Below are positions 38,756-48,022 of a stretch of DNA of 64,000 nucleotides, piece by piece; position 1 is the stretch's first letter; the number at the start of each line of letters is the position of its first letter. This stretch comes from Sphingomonas sp. Leaf242 (lineage in GTDB: Bacteria > Pseudomonadota > Alphaproteobacteria > Sphingomonadales > Sphingomonadaceae): positions 186,001 through 250,000 of the forward strand of contig NZ_LMLW01000009.1 of the NCBI RefSeq assembly GCF_001422045.1, in the 5' to 3' direction. The position numbers and the translations under genes were made by a program. Below the pieces are notes generated by a model. That model saw nothing but the letters and a program-made list of their open reading frames with translations, was not told the origin of the DNA and did not search any database.

Positions 38756-39880
38756 ATGTCCAAGCCGATGCTCCTGGCCGACTTCGTCCGGCTGCCGCCG
38801 ATCGTGCGCAGCGACGTGGTCGAGGGGCTGGCCGCCGCGATCGACACCGTCGCGGAACGGGGCGCGCCGAGCCACCGGTTCCTGCGCTTCGGCTGGTACG
38901 CCGCCGCGCTCGCCGCCTATGGCGGGCAGGCGCGGACATTGGTCGTCGCGCAGGACGATGCGCCGGTGCTGACGCTGCCGTTCGTCCCGCGTGGCCCGCC
39001 CGCGCTGGGGATCGCCGCGATCCCCGGATGCTACTGGCCGTTCCGCAGCTTCGGCCTCGCGCTCGAACATGGCGACGCCGCGCTGAAGACTGCGCTGTCG
39101 ATGCTGTCCGCGCACATGAACGGCCTGCGCATCGGCCCGGTCTATGACGATGATTTCGCCGCCACCGCGCTGATCGCCACCGCCCGCGCGAATGGCTGGG
39201 TGGTGATCGACCGCCCAATCGGCGAAAGGTGGTCGCTGGATCTCCGCCCGGTCGTTGACGGGAAGCCCTGGCCGCGCCGTTCGACGCTGCGCAAGAACCG
39301 CTTCCACGAAAAACATCTCGCCGACCATGGTGCGCTCGAGTGGCGGTTTCTGTCGGGCGGCGATTGGCCTGCCGCGTTCGAAGCGCTCGGCACGATCGAG
39401 GAGGAGAGCTGGATCGCGCACGCGACGGATCGCAAAGGCATGAAATTCACGCGCGACGGTCATCTCGCCTTCTGGCAGGCCGCCGTCGCCGACCCGGTCC
39501 TGGCCGCGATGTTCCGCGCCGCGCTGCTCGGAGTCGATGGCAAGCCCGCCGCCTTCTCGTTCGACATCGACACGGGCGACCTGCTGTATGCGATCGCGAA
39601 CAGCTATGATCCGCGCTTCGCCAAGCATTCGCCCGGCAAGCTTCTCTACTGGCGCAATATCGCCGCCGCGCTCGCCCGGGGCACGCGCCGGATCGATTGG
39701 GGGGCGGGCGACAGCGGCTACAAGCGCGTGATCGGCGCGCAAGTCGACGCCCCGATCCGCGACTGGCTGCTGCTCAGGCCTGGGCTACCCGCGCTCGCCG
39801 GTCGCGCGCTCGGCTGGCTCTGGCGCCGCAGCGGCATCACACCCACCGCTAGCGCCCGCGCGGATCACACCCGCAGGTAG
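38756..39880 (+). CDS. GNAT-fold acyltransferase (CelD/FemAB-like)
   Basis: 374 residues. The layout has an N-terminal domain and a C-terminal CelD-type GNAT domain: STLRKNRFHEKHLADHGALEWRFL (RK.R..), EALGTIEEESWI near 215 and the hallmark KPAAFSFDIDTGDLLYAIANSYDPRFAKHSPGKLLYWRNIAAALARGTRRIDWGAGDSGYK. These enzymes acylate surface polysaccharides or peptidoglycan precursors. The 3' end overlaps trmB (convergent) by 16 bases. Confidence 0.82.
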   Translation: MSKPMLLADFVRLPPIVRSDVVEGLAAAIDTVAERGAPSHRFLRFGWYAAALAAYGGQARTLVVAQDDAPVLTLPFVPRGPPALGIAAIPGCYWPFRSFGLALEHGDAALKTALSMLSAHMNGLRIGPVYDDDFAATALIATARANGWVVIDRPIGERWSLDLRPVVDGKPWPRRSTLRKNRFHEKHLADHGALEWRFLSGGDWPAAFEALGTIEEESWIAHATDRKGMKFTRDGHLAFWQAAVADPVLAAMFRAALLGVDGKPAAFSFDIDTGDLLYAIANSYDPRFAKHSPGKLLYWRNIAAALARGTRRIDWGAGDSGYKRVIGAQVDAPIRDWLLLRPGLPALAGRALGWLWRRSGITPTASARADHTRR

Positions 39881-40545
39881 CGGTAGTACCAGACCTCGTG
39901 GCCCTGCCGCCGCGCTTTCCGTTCGTACCGCGTCTCGGGCCAGTCGTCCGGGCGCGTCAGGAAGTCGTGCGGGGTTTTCGCCTGCCATTCGAAATCGCGG
40001 CGCGCGTTCATGATCATCATCGACCAGCGGCAATAGGTCGGGTCGTCGGTGCCGAGGCGGAACTCCGCGCCCGGCTTCAGCTTGGCGGCGATCGTGTCGA
40101 GCGGGCCGTGATTGACCATGCGCCGCTTGGCGTGGCGGGCCTTCCGCCACGGATCGGGATGCAGCAGGTACAGCCGGTCGAGGCTCGCATCGGGCAGGCG
40201 CTCGATCACCTCGAGCGCATCGCCCATGTGCAACCGGACGTTGGTCAGCTCGCCGTCGCGGATGTGCGCCAGCGCGCCGACGACACCGTTGAGGAACGGC
40301 TCGCAGCCGATGAAGCCGACGTCCGGGTTCATCGCGGCCTGTCCTGCCAGATGCTCGCCCGCACCGAAGCCGATCTCGACATGCAACGGCCGGTCTTCGC
40401 CGAACAGGGTCATCGCATCGATCGACCCCTCGTCGGGCACTGACAGGTCGGCGAGCGTTTCCTCGACGAGCGCAGCCTGGCCGAGACGCAGCTTGTGGCC
40501 TTGGCGACGGCCATAGAGGCGGCGGATAACAGCAGGATCGTTCAT
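39865..40545 (-). CDS. trmB: tRNA (guanine-N7)-methyltransferase
   Basis: 226 residues from ATG 40545 (MNDPAVIRRLYGRRQGHKL). SAM site HVEIGFGAGEHLAGQA, then FIGCEPFLNGVVGALAHI, and the tRNA-guanine signature LYLLHPDPWRKARHAKRRMVNH. Modifies G46 in the tRNA variable loop. Longer frames starting at 40581 lack a ribosome site. Full length. Confidence 0.95.
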   Translation of the reverse strand: MNDPAVIRRLYGRRQGHKLRLGQAALVEETLADLSVPDEGSIDAMTLFGEDRPLHVEIGFGAGEHLAGQAAMNPDVGFIGCEPFLNGVVGALAHIRDGELTNVRLHMGDALEVIERLPDASLDRLYLLHPDPWRKARHAKRRMVNHGPLDTIAAKLKPGAEFRLGTDDPTYCRWSMMIMNARRDFEWQAKTPHDFLTRPDDWPETRYERKARRQGHEVWYYRYLRV

Positions 40546-40610
40546 CGCCGGGCGCTCTAGCGGGCGATTGCCTCGGAGCAAAGCATGACGCGAACCGTTA
40601 CACGCTCGTA

Positions 40611-41435
40611 ATGGTCGACACCGCTTCCAATTCGCCCGGCGAAGACGTCGAGGACCTCAAGGCCGCCGATGCGCAGGACCTGCACAAGGCCGTGCGCGAG
40701 GCGGGCGAGGAGGAACTCGACCGCCCGGTGTCGTCGCTGTTCTTTTCCGGACTCGCGGCGGGCATGGCGATTTCCAGTTCGCTGATCGCGGAAGGGGCGC
40801 TGCATCAGGCACTGCCGGACACGCCGTGGCGGACGATCATCGTGTCGCTCGGCTATCCGATCGGCTTCCTGGTCGTGATCCTCGGGCGGATGCAGTTGTT
40901 CACCGAGAGCACGATCAGCGCGATGCTGCCGCTGGTGACGAAGCCATCGGGCTGGGCGCTGAAGCGGACGCTGCGGCTGTGGGGCGTGGTGCTCCTCGCC
41001 AATCTGATCGGGACGGCGATTACCGGCGGTGCGATCGCGGCGGGGGTGCTCGGCAACAGCGAATTGCGCGGCGCGATGATCGAGGTGTCGATGCGGATCA
41101 CCGAGCTTTCGGCCTGGGCAACGTTCGTCAACGCGATTCCCGCCGGGTTCATGATCGCGATCCTCGCCTGGTCGCTGCCCAACGCGCGGCAACAGGCGTT
41201 CATGGTGATCTTCGCGATCACCTATGTCGTTGCGATCGGCGGGTTCAGCCATTCGATCGTCGGTTCGGACGAGGCGTTCCTGCTGCTGTTCTCCGGCAAT
41301 GTCGGCGTCTGGCAGGCGTTGGGCGAATTGATCCTGCCCGCGGTGCTCGGCAACTTGCTGGGCGGTGCGGGGTTGTTCGCCTTGCTCGCGCATGCACAGG
41401 TGCGCGGCGAGATGGACGGACAAGGCGAAACGTGA
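40611..41435 (+). CDS. Formate/nitrite transporter family channel
   Basis: 274 residues. Six membrane helices; family motifs are GLAAGMAISSSLIAEGALH, GFLVVILGRMQLFTESTISAMLPLV, LWGVVLLANLIGTAI and FNAIPAGFMIAILAW. It lacks the clear His of formate channels, and the long acidic N-terminus and absence of partners put it in the YfdC-like branch. Substrate unknown. Operon with the PAP2 gene (TGATG). Confidence 0.88.
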   Translation: MVDTASNSPGEDVEDLKAADAQDLHKAVREAGEEELDRPVSSLFFSGLAAGMAISSSLIAEGALHQALPDTPWRTIIVSLGYPIGFLVVILGRMQLFTESTISAMLPLVTKPSGWALKRTLRLWGVVLLANLIGTAITGGAIAAGVLGNSELRGAMIEVSMRITELSAWATFVNAIPAGFMIAILAWSLPNARQQAFMVIFAITYVVAIGGFSHSIVGSDEAFLLLFSGNVGVWQALGELILPAVLGNLLGGAGLFALLAHAQVRGEMDGQGET

Positions 41436-42064
41436 TGGGCAAGACCAAGAAAGCCGCGAAAGCCGTCGAGACCGCGGACCGCGAGGCGACGTACAAGGCC
41501 GCCGAGCACCGCGACGAACCGCTCGTCAAGGCGACCGGGTTCCTCGCCGAGATTGGCGACCAGCCGCAACTCGTGGCGACCTCGATCGGCACGGTCGTGA
41601 TCGGCCTGATCGCGCGCAGGCCGGACGTGATCCGCGGCGGTGTACGAATGCTGGCGGCACATGCGGCGGCAACCTTCGTCAAGTCGGCGATCAAGGCGTC
41701 GGTCGATCGCACACGCCCCGAAAAGGCGATCGAGGACGGCAAGGCGCGGTTCGAACCGGGCAAGAGCGACGAGCACGAACAGACCTCGTTCCCGTCGGGC
41801 CACACCGCGGGCGCGGTGGCGGTCGCGCGTGCCGCGTCGCGCGACATCGACGGGGCCGGGACACCCGCCGCGTTGATCACCGGCGTGGTCGCCGTCGCGC
41901 AGCCGATCAATGGGAAGCACTATCTGTCCGACCTCGTCGTCGGCGCGGCGGTCGGCTGGATCGCCGAAGCGATGGTCAGCGCGGTGTTTGACCGGGTCGC
42001 ACCGGTGATCGAAAACGTCGCCGCGGAAAAGCTGCCTTTGCTCGGCGCGCCAGCTAACGCTTGA
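41435..42064 (+). CDS. PAP2-family phosphatase
   Basis: 209 residues. Acid phosphatase motifs KASVDRTRPEK (1), SFPSGHTAG (2) and LSDLVVGAAVGW with the last motif's His replaced from the usual SR-x5-H form (HYLSDLVVG, His kept before D). Membrane phosphatase acting on lipid phosphates. A long basic N-terminus (residues 1-35) is unusual. Coupled to the FNT gene. Confidence 0.85.
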   Translation: MGKTKKAAKAVETADREATYKAAEHRDEPLVKATGFLAEIGDQPQLVATSIGTVVIGLIARRPDVIRGGVRMLAAHAAATFVKSAIKASVDRTRPEKAIEDGKARFEPGKSDEHEQTSFPSGHTAGAVAVARAASRDIDGAGTPAALITGVVAVAQPINGKHYLSDLVVGAAVGWIAEAMVSAVFDRVAPVIENVAAEKLPLLGAPANA

Positions 42065-42155
42065 TTAGCCATACTTTTTTCGCCGATGGCGGTGTTGTGT
42101 GGAACCGTTACGAGCCCGTGACGGTTTGCGACCTCAACACCAGAGGGAAGATACC

Positions 42156-42440
42156 ATGAAGAAACTCGCCATCGCCACGTTGATCGCCGCCATCGCACTC
42201 CCGCTCGCAGCCTGCGGCGGCAAGGGCGACGACAAGCTCGGCAGCCAGGTCGAGAAGGCCGCGGATAACCGCGCCGATTCGCTCGACGCGGCTGCCGATA
42301 ATCTCGAGGACCAGGCCAAGGCGGTTCGCAAGGACGGCGAGCGCCAGTCGGACGCGATCGACGATGCCGACGTGAACGCGCAGGCAATGCCGCAGGCGCA
42401 GAAGGATGCGCTGGTCAACGGCAGCGAGAAGCTTCGCTGA
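42156..42440 (+). CDS. Small acidic lipoprotein
   Basis: 94 residues with signal and lipobox (MKKLAIATLIAAIALPLAACGG, Cys at 20). The mature part is helical and charged (VEKAADNRADSLDAAADNLEDQAKAVRKDGERQSDAIDDADVN), a Lpp-like coiled coil. Ribosome site GAGGGAAG precedes the ATG and a terminator follows 30 bases after the stop. Confidence 0.75.
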   Translation: MKKLAIATLIAAIALPLAACGGKGDDKLGSQVEKAADNRADSLDAAADNLEDQAKAVRKDGERQSDAIDDADVNAQAMPQAQKDALVNGSEKLR

Positions 42441-42473
42441 TAGCGCCCGGCGCATAGCTGCGCCGAAAGCTGG

Positions 42474-42510
42474 GCCGTCCCCTGGTGAAGACCGGGGGGC
42501 GGCTTTTATT
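42474..42510 (+). terminator. Intrinsic terminator
   Basis: GCCGTCCCC pairs with GGGGGGCGGC across an 11-base loop, then TTTTATT. Ends the small lipoprotein gene. Confidence 0.8.
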
Positions 42511-42557
42511 ATAGGGTGTCGGCGGATCGCGGTGCGGCGCTAGAAAAGGGGTACGAC

Positions 42558-43637
42558 ATGATCGACAGGCGTCGACTGGAAACGGGGGGCTTCATCGTCT
42601 TCCTGGTGGCGATCACGGTAGCGTTGTGCGTCGTCGTCTCGACCTTCGCGGTGGCGCTGTTGTGGAGTGGGCTGGCGGCCATCCTGTTCCAGTCGCTGTA
42701 CCAGTGGCTGCTCAAGCGCTGGCCGGGCCGGCGCAATCTGGCGGCGGCGATGACGCTGCTGATCATCTTCGTCGCGGTGATCGTACCGACGCTGATCATC
42801 GGCAGCCTGATGATCGACCAGTCCGCCTCGGTCTATGCCAAACTGCAGAGCGGGCAGATCAACTTTGGCGCGTATTTCCAGCAGATCCATGACGCGTTGC
42901 CGCGCCGGATTCAGGGTGCGCTCGACAAGGCCGGGCTCAACAGCTTCGAACAGGCGCAGTCGCGCGTGTCGACCATCCTCGGCAACAGCGTCCGCTCGAT
43001 CGCCGGGCAGGCGCTGTCGATCGGTCGCAACGCGGCCGCGTTCGTGCTGTCGTTCGGCATCGGGCTGTACGTGACGTTCTTCCTGCTGCGGGACGGCGAC
43101 AGGGTGGGGCCTGCGATCCGTCGCGCGTTGCCGCTGGAGCATTCGGTGGCGAAGACGCTGGTCGACAAGTTCGTCGCGGTGGTCCGTGCGACGATCAAGG
43201 GATCGGTGATCGTCGGTCTCGCCCAGGGCGCGCTCGGCGCGGTGACGTTCTGGATCGTCGGAGTGCCGGCCGCGCTGCTGTGGGGCCTGCTGATGGCGCT
43301 GACGTCGCTGCTGCCGGCACTGGGGCCCGCGCTCGTCTGGGTCCCGGTCGCGGTCTATCTGCTGGCGACCGGCGCGATCTGGCAGGGCGTGGTGGTCATC
43401 GTCTCGGGCGTCGTGGTGATCGGCCTGGCCGATAACATCCTGCGGCCGATCCTGGTCGGGCGGGATACCGGGATCCCGGATTACATCGTGCTGGTGTCGA
43501 CGCTCGGTGGAATCGAGGCGGTCGGGATCAGCGGCATCGTTGTCGGTCCGTTGGTCGCGGCGTTGTTCCTGACCGCGTGGCAGATTTTGACCGAACAGCG
43601 GCACGCTCAGGTTACCGACGCCGTTCGTCCTGAGTAG
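42558..43637 (+). CDS. AI-2E family transporter-like membrane protein
   Basis: 359 residues from ATG 42558 (MIDRRRLETGG); a GTG at 42516 lies in the terminator tail. Eight hydrophobic helices with the family pattern: pairs at 10-45 and 66-90, a long amphipathic middle (VYAKLQSGQINFGAYFQQIHDALP), then YVTFFLLRDGDRVGPAI, AVGLAQGALGAVTFWIVGVPAALLWGLLMALTSLLPALGPALVWVPVA, and DNILRPILVGRDTGIPDYIVLVSTLGG. Most relatives have no proven autoinducer transport. Confidence 0.88.
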   Translation: MIDRRRLETGGFIVFLVAITVALCVVVSTFAVALLWSGLAAILFQSLYQWLLKRWPGRRNLAAAMTLLIIFVAVIVPTLIIGSLMIDQSASVYAKLQSGQINFGAYFQQIHDALPRRIQGALDKAGLNSFEQAQSRVSTILGNSVRSIAGQALSIGRNAAAFVLSFGIGLYVTFFLLRDGDRVGPAIRRALPLEHSVAKTLVDKFVAVVRATIKGSVIVGLAQGALGAVTFWIVGVPAALLWGLLMALTSLLPALGPALVWVPVAVYLLATGAIWQGVVVIVSGVVVIGLADNILRPILVGRDTGIPDYIVLVSTLGGIEAVGISGIVVGPLVAALFLTAWQILTEQRHAQVTDAVRPE

Positions 43638-43689
43638 CGGCTGAGCTTGTCGAAGCAGCGTATCGAAGGATGGGTTAGTACGCGCCTCA

Positions 43690-43852
43690 CCCCTGATCAC
43701 CCCCTCTCCCCTCGGGGAGAGGGAGGGGCCCGCACGGCGAAGCCGGGTGGGAGGGTGAGGGGGAGTGAGGCTCGGACCCTCTCCCCAAAGCCCCTCACCC
43801 TTCCGTCCCTAAGCGGCTCCTCCCTCCCTCTCCCCGGTGGGGAGAGGGACTA
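43690..43852. repeat. Palindromic repeat family E
   Basis: CCCCTCTCCCCTCGGGGAGAGGGAGGGG at the left and CTCCCTCTCCCCGGTGGGGAGAGGG at the right, with a GTGAGGGGGAGTGAGG centre and a short CTCTCCCC at 43781. Downstream of the transporter gene. Confidence 0.85.
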
Positions 43853-43888
43853 GTAAGGCTCAATTTCCGCGGTGCGAACCAACCCCTC

Positions 43889-43969
43889 CGTCATCCTGAC
43901 GAAAGTCAGGATCCAGAGCCATGATGGACGCCGCCTGTTACCCTGGATCCTGACCTTCGTCAGGATGAC
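43889..43969. repeat. Palindromic repeat family A, copy 3
   Basis: Same arms as the copies near 27330 and 37696, except one transition in the right arm (CTGACCTTCGTC). Confidence 0.92.
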
Positions 43970-43978
43970 CGAGTGAAC

Positions 43979-44020
43979 AAAAAAAAGCCTCCCGCGGACT
44001 GGTCCGCGGGAGGCTTTTTC
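43979..44020. terminator. Bidirectional intrinsic terminator after metK
   Basis: A perfect 13-bp stem (AGCCTCCCGCGGA / TCCGCGGGAGGCT, loop CTGG) with A-run before and T-run after, so it works on both strands. Ends metK on the minus strand and the repeat-rich transcript on the plus strand. Confidence 0.9.
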
Positions 44021-44041
44021 ACAGTATCAAAGGCGTCGCTA

Positions 44042-45259
44042 TCAGGCGACGGCGGCCTTCAGTGCCTCGACCAGATCGGTCTTTTCCCACGTGAACGTGT
44101 CGCCCACAGGCTCGCGACCAAAGTGGCCGTACGCCGCGGTCTTCTTGTAGATCGGCGCGTTGAGCTTGAGGTGCTCGCGGATGCCCTTCGGCGTCAGACG
44201 GACGAGCTGCGGCAGGACCGCCTCAAGCTTGGCCTCGTCGACCGTACCGGTGCCGTGCAGGTCGACATAGACCGACAGAGGTTCGGCAATGCCGATCGCG
44301 TAGCTGAGCTGGATCGTGCAACGGCGCGCGAGGCCGGCCGCGACGACGTTCTTCGCCAGATAGCGCGAGACGTACGCGGCCGAGCGATCGACCTTGGTCG
44401 GATCCTTGCCGCTGAACGCGCCGCCGCCGTGCGGTGCCGCGCCGCCGTAGGTGTCGACGATGATCTTGCGACCCGTGACGCCGGCGTCGCCGTCGGGGCC
44501 ACCGATCTCGAACGCGCCGGTCGGGTTGATGTAGATCTTGGTCGCGTCGGAGATGAAGCCGTCGGGCAGCACATCCTTGAACACGCCCATCACGTAGTCA
44601 CGCAGTTCGGCGTACTTTACCGGATCGGGGTTCCTGCCCTTCTCGGAATAGCCCGGCGCATGCTGCGTCGAGACGACGAGCGCGGTCGCGGCGACCGGCG
44701 CTTCGTTCTCGTACGACAGCGTGACCTGGCTCTTGGCGTCGGGCTGAAGGAACGGCGCAACGCCCGAATGGCGGTCAGCGGCCATCCGCTCGAGGATCTT
44801 GTGGCTGTAATACAGCGTAGCGGGCATCAGACCGGGGGTCTCGTCGGTCGCGTAGCCGAACATGATGCCTTGGTCGCCGGCGCCCTCGTCCTTGTTGCCG
44901 CTCTCGTCGACGCCCATCGCGATTTCCGCGGACTGCGCGTGGAGGTTGTTCTCGAAGCGGAAGGTCTTCCAATGGAAACCGGTCTGCTCGTAGCCGATTT
45001 CCTTGACGGTGTTGCGCACCGCGGCTTCGATCTCCTCGAGCACGCCCGGTGCCCACTCGCCATTCTCGTAGATGCCCTTGCCGCGGATTTCACCGGCGAG
45101 GACGACGAGCTGCGTGGTGGTCAGCGTCTCGCAGGCGATCCGCGCCTGCGGGTCCTTGGCGAGGAACAGGTCGACGACGGTATCGCTGATCTGGTCGGCG
45201 ACCTTGTCGGGATGGCCTTCGGAGACCGATTCGGAGGTGAAGAGAAAGGACTTGCGCAT
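44042..45259 (-). CDS. metK: S-adenosylmethionine synthetase
   Basis: 405 residues from ATG 45259 ([19 protein letters not shown]). Motifs: [30 protein letters not shown] and [19 protein letters not shown]. Makes SAM from methionine and ATP. About 15-20 residues longer than E. coli MetK. Preceded by an inverted repeat 45 bases upstream (regulatory site) and a GAGG-like ribosome site. Confidence 0.97.
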   Translation of the reverse strand: MRKSFLFTSESVSEGHPDKVADQISDTVVDLFLAKDPQARIACETLTTTQLVVLAGEIRGKGIYENGEWAPGVLEEIEAAVRNTVKEIGYEQTGFHWKTFRFENNLHAQSAEIAMGVDESGNKDEGAGDQGIMFGYATDETPGLMPATLYYSHKILERMAADRHSGVAPFLQPDAKSQVTLSYENEAPVAATALVVSTQHAPGYSEKGRNPDPVKYAELRDYVMGVFKDVLPDGFISDATKIYINPTGAFEIGGPDGDAGVTGRKIIVDTYGGAAPHGGGAFSGKDPTKVDRSAAYVSRYLAKNVVAAGLARRCTIQLSYAIGIAEPLSVYVDLHGTGTVDEAKLEAVLPQLVRLTPKGIREHLKLNAPIYKKTAAYGHFGREPVGDTFTWEKTDLVEALKAAVA

Positions 45260-45303
45260 GAAACCTCTTCGCAAAGGCTCGCCGACAGAGGGTCAGTGAG
45301 CGA

Positions 45304-45325
45304 CATATAAGGAAAGCTTTATATG
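45304..45325. promoter_or_regulatory. Inverted repeat upstream of metK
   Basis: CATATAAGG-AAAG-CTTTATATG type site with 7-base arms (CATATAA) 45 bases before the metK ATG. Its AT-rich half-site resembles those reported for SAM/SAH-responsive ArsR-type repressors of methionine genes. I see no SAM riboswitch in the short leader. Confidence 0.5.
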
Positions 45326-45330
45326 ACCTT

Positions 45331-46863
45331 CTAGCGACGCCGACGGCGCACGGCAACCGCGCTTGCAAGCATTAGCGCCGCGACGATCGCCGCCATCGCG
45401 TTGCCGACACGCGAGAACAACGTGGGCGGCAGCGCAGACGGCATCGGCTGTTCGATCGCGCCCGCGGTCTCGTGCGGGACGGTCGCAACGAGCCGGCCAT
45501 CGGCGGCAATGATCGCCGAGATACCCGTCGGGGTGGCGCGGAGGATCGGCAACCCCTCCTCTATCGCGCGCATCCGGGCTTGCGCGAGATGCTGCGGCGG
45601 CCCCCATTTGCCGAACCACGCGTCGTTCGACGGGTTGAACAGGATTCGCGGGCGGTGCGCGCGATCGACCACGTCGCCCGAGAAGATGATCTCGTAGCAG
45701 ATCTGCATGCCGATCGAACCGAAGCCCGGCAGCGTCAGGTTCGCAGGCCCCTTGCCCGAGGTGAAGTCGAAGTCGCCGGGGACGAGCCGCGCGAGGCCGA
45801 GTGGCTTCAGCAGCCACGGCATCGGCAGATATTCGCCATATGGCACGAGGTGCGCCTTGTCGTAGCGGCCGCGAAGCCGGGCTTGCGCGTCGAGGGCGAA
45901 CACCGAATTGGCCGCGCCGGAGATCTGATCCCTGGTATTGAACTCCAGCGCGGTGCCGCCGATCAGCAGAATATCCCGGGGACCCAGCAGTCTTGCCATC
46001 CGGCGGCGCAGGTAGAGCGGGCTCGACCAGCCATAGGCGTAGAACGGATAGCCATCCTCGACATAATCGCGGACCACGCCCTCGGGCCAGACCACGAGAC
46101 GCGGGGTGACGCCGCCCTGGCCGCTCAGCTTCTCGAGTGCTGTAAGGACACGTTCGCCGTCGGTTTCGCTCCGGTCCTCCTGGTCGATGTCGGGCTGGAC
46201 CACGCGGACCAGCGGCGTGCCGGGAGCCGGCGGCGGCGCATTGGTCCAGAGCGCAGACAGTGCGGCGAGGCCGAGAGCGGGAATGGCGATGGCGGGCAGC
46301 GTCCAGCGACGTACCGCGAGCATCAGCAGCGCGCCTGCCGCCAATATGGTCACGCCGGACAACGCGTAGGTGCCGATAAAGGCGGACAGCTGCGCGACGC
46401 CGATCGCGGGGAGCCAGACGACGCTCAGCGGATCCCATGCGTAACCGGTGAACAGCGTCGCGCGGAGCCACTCGGTCGCGATCCAGGCAGCGCCGAAGAT
46501 CAGCACGAACGTCGCGTCGGGCGTGCCCGGTCGCCGTGCGATCTTCCAGGCGAGCGCGCCGGCGAGCATCGGGAACACCGCGAGGTACAGCGCGAGGCCG
46601 ACCGCGGCGAAATAGCCGAGCACCGGCGGCATCGCGTCCTGGAAGTCGAACGCGTGCTTGAACCAGTTGTTGTTCACGGTGAAATGCCCGAGCCCGAACA
46701 CCCATCCGCGCCAGAGTACGACGCGCAGGGTCGGCGCGTCGTGGACGAGCTTCATCCACACCGCGAACGCGACGAGCGTCAGTGGCCAGAGATCGAGCGG
46801 GGCGAACCCGGTCGCGGCAAGCGCACCGAGGACGAGGCAGGCGAGGGCAGGGTAGCGGTTCAC
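45331..46863 (-). CDS. lnt: Apolipoprotein N-acyltransferase
   Basis: 510 residues from GTG 46863 (VNRYPALACLVLGALAATGFAPL), the usual Lnt start; an ATG at 46926 would add a proline-rich 21-residue lead and is less likely. About six N-terminal membrane helices, then the nitrilase-like periplasmic domain. Catalytic residues: Glu in LVVWPEG, Lys in RYDKAHLVPYGEYLP, Cys in GMQICYEIIF. A basic C-terminus (AVRRRRR) follows the last helix. Transfers the third acyl chain to lipoproteins, fitting the many lipoprotein genes here. Confidence 0.95.
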   Translation of the reverse strand: MNRYPALACLVLGALAATGFAPLDLWPLTLVAFAVWMKLVHDAPTLRVVLWRGWVFGLGHFTVNNNWFKHAFDFQDAMPPVLGYFAAVGLALYLAVFPMLAGALAWKIARRPGTPDATFVLIFGAAWIATEWLRATLFTGYAWDPLSVVWLPAIGVAQLSAFIGTYALSGVTILAAGALLMLAVRRWTLPAIAIPALGLAALSALWTNAPPPAPGTPLVRVVQPDIDQEDRSETDGERVLTALEKLSGQGGVTPRLVVWPEGVVRDYVEDGYPFYAYGWSSPLYLRRRMARLLGPRDILLIGGTALEFNTRDQISGAANSVFALDAQARLRGRYDKAHLVPYGEYLPMPWLLKPLGLARLVPGDFDFTSGKGPANLTLPGFGSIGMQICYEIIFSGDVVDRAHRPRILFNPSNDAWFGKWGPPQHLAQARMRAIEEGLPILRATPTGISAIIAADGRLVATVPHETAGAIEQPMPSALPPTLFSRVGNAMAAIVAALMLASAVAVRRRRR

Positions 46864-46952
46864 GCTCGCGCTATGCCGTGGCGGGGAAGGAGGGGCAATG
46901 TTTTCGGTGTGATGGGGTGGCGGCATGAAGAGCGCCCCATCTACTCCTTCTA

Positions 46953-47056
46953 CCACCCCGGCGAAGGCCGGGGCCCAATTGGAAAGGTTGCAGTAACGGA
47001 GTGCTGCCCGCCGTTAACGACATCTCCCAATTGGGTCCCGGCCTTCGCCGGGGTGG
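46953..47056. repeat. Palindromic repeat family B, copy 2
   Basis: Arms as in the copy at 34534 (CCACCCCGGCGAAGGCCGGGGCCCAATTGG and its inverse); loop AAAGGTTGCAGTAACGGAG. Confidence 0.92.
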
Positions 47057-47091
47057 TTGGGGGTGGGGGAAGGCCATCCTCACCAATACTG

Positions 47092-47142
47092 TTTCCCCGC
47101 GAAGGCGGGGAAACAGACTGGGCTCCCGCCTTCGCGGGAGAA
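47092..47142. repeat. Palindromic repeat family C, copy 3 (short)
   Basis: TTTCCCCGCGAAGGCGGGG...CCCGCCTTCGCGGGAGAA. As at 34.6 kb, it stands about 35-40 bases from a family B copy, so the B-C pair is a unit. Confidence 0.88.
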
Positions 47143-47239
47143 CAAGGTTTTGGGCTTATCTCCTGTTATTGCGGTGGTTCAAAACTCCCACGCAATCCGC
47201 CGGGTCGACGAACTCTCAACCACGATCTATCTTCCCTCC

Positions 47240-47659
47240 ATGACCCTACGCCCCTTCCACCTCGCCTTCCCGGTCCACGACCTCGCCGCAGCGCGTACCT
47301 TCTACGGCGCCACGCTCGGCTGTCGCGAAGGGCGTTCCAGCGAGCAGTGGATCGATTTCGACCTGTTCGGTCACCAGATCGTTGCGCACCTCGACCCCTC
47401 GGCCAAACCCGTCGCGGTGGAGAACGCGGTCGACGGCCACGCCGTCCCGGTCCCGCACTTCGGCGTTGTTCTCACCATGGACGACTGGACCGCGCTGTCC
47501 GAGCGCGTCACCGCCGCCGGCGTCCAGTTCGGGATCGCGCCCTACATCCGCTTCAAGGGCCAGCCCGGCGAACAGGCGACGATGTTCTTTCTCGATCCCA
47601 GCGGCAACGCACTCGAGTTCAAGGCGTTCGCTCACGACGACATGCTTTTCGCCATTTAA
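47240..47659 (+). CDS. VOC-family protein
   Basis: 139 residues from ATG 47240 ([28 protein letters not shown]). The H in FHLAFPVHD and the E in [12 protein letters not shown] occupy glyoxalase-type metal positions, with H in [10 protein letters not shown], so this is a more plausible metalloenzyme than the other VOC gene. Substrate unknown. The frame upstream of 47240 runs into repeats and is noncoding. Confidence 0.85.
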   Translation: MTLRPFHLAFPVHDLAAARTFYGATLGCREGRSSEQWIDFDLFGHQIVAHLDPSAKPVAVENAVDGHAVPVPHFGVVLTMDDWTALSERVTAAGVQFGIAPYIRFKGQPGEQATMFFLDPSGNALEFKAFAHDDMLFAI

Positions 47660-47686
47660 GGCCAAAACTCAGTTCAAGGATCTCCC

Positions 47687-47989
47687 ATGGCCAACCCCAT
47701 CACCGTCGACGTCCCCCACCAGCTCGGCAAGGCGGCGGTTCGCGCGCGGCTCGACGGCAGCATCGACAAGATCGGCGCGAACATTCCCGGCGGTTCTTTG
47801 ACCGATCACCGCTGGGACGGCGACACGCTGCACTTCACCGTCAAGGCGATGGGGCAGACGATCGCGAGCGCGGTCACCGTGTTCGAGACCAACGTCCACG
47901 CGGTCGTCGACCTGCCCGGGATCCTCGGGTTGTTCGCGAGCAAGGTGCAGGACATGATCCGCAAGGAAGCGCCGAAGCTCCTGCGCTGA
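47687..47989 (+). CDS. Polyhydroxyalkanoic acid system family protein
   Basis: 100 residues (MANPITVDVPHQLGKAAVRARLDGSIDKIGANIP). The whole length fits the PHA granule-associated family (PF09650-like), with the ending VVDLPGILGLFASKVQDMIRKEAPKLLR. Probably binds PHA granules or lipids; named by family only. Twenty-seven bases after the VOC gene, so possibly cotranscribed. Confidence 0.8.
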   Translation: MANPITVDVPHQLGKAAVRARLDGSIDKIGANIPGGSLTDHRWDGDTLHFTVKAMGQTIASAVTVFETNVHAVVDLPGILGLFASKVQDMIRKEAPKLLR

Positions 47990-48022
47990 GATCAGGGAGA
48001 TCAGGGAGATCAGGGAAATCAG
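47987..48022 (+). repeat. Short tandem repeat GGGAGATCA
   Basis: Four imperfect 9-base units (GAGATCAGG) directly after the PHA-family gene stop. The repeat unit ends at the heme oxygenase stop on the other strand. Confidence 0.85.

Noticed and set aside
43690..43970. Transposon or insertion sequence near metK
   Set aside because: No transposase frame or target duplication; the sequence is explained by palindromic repeat families A and E.
45260..45330. SAM riboswitch before metK
   Set aside because: The leader is too short and lacks the conserved SAM-II or SAM/SAH core; only a DNA inverted repeat is seen.
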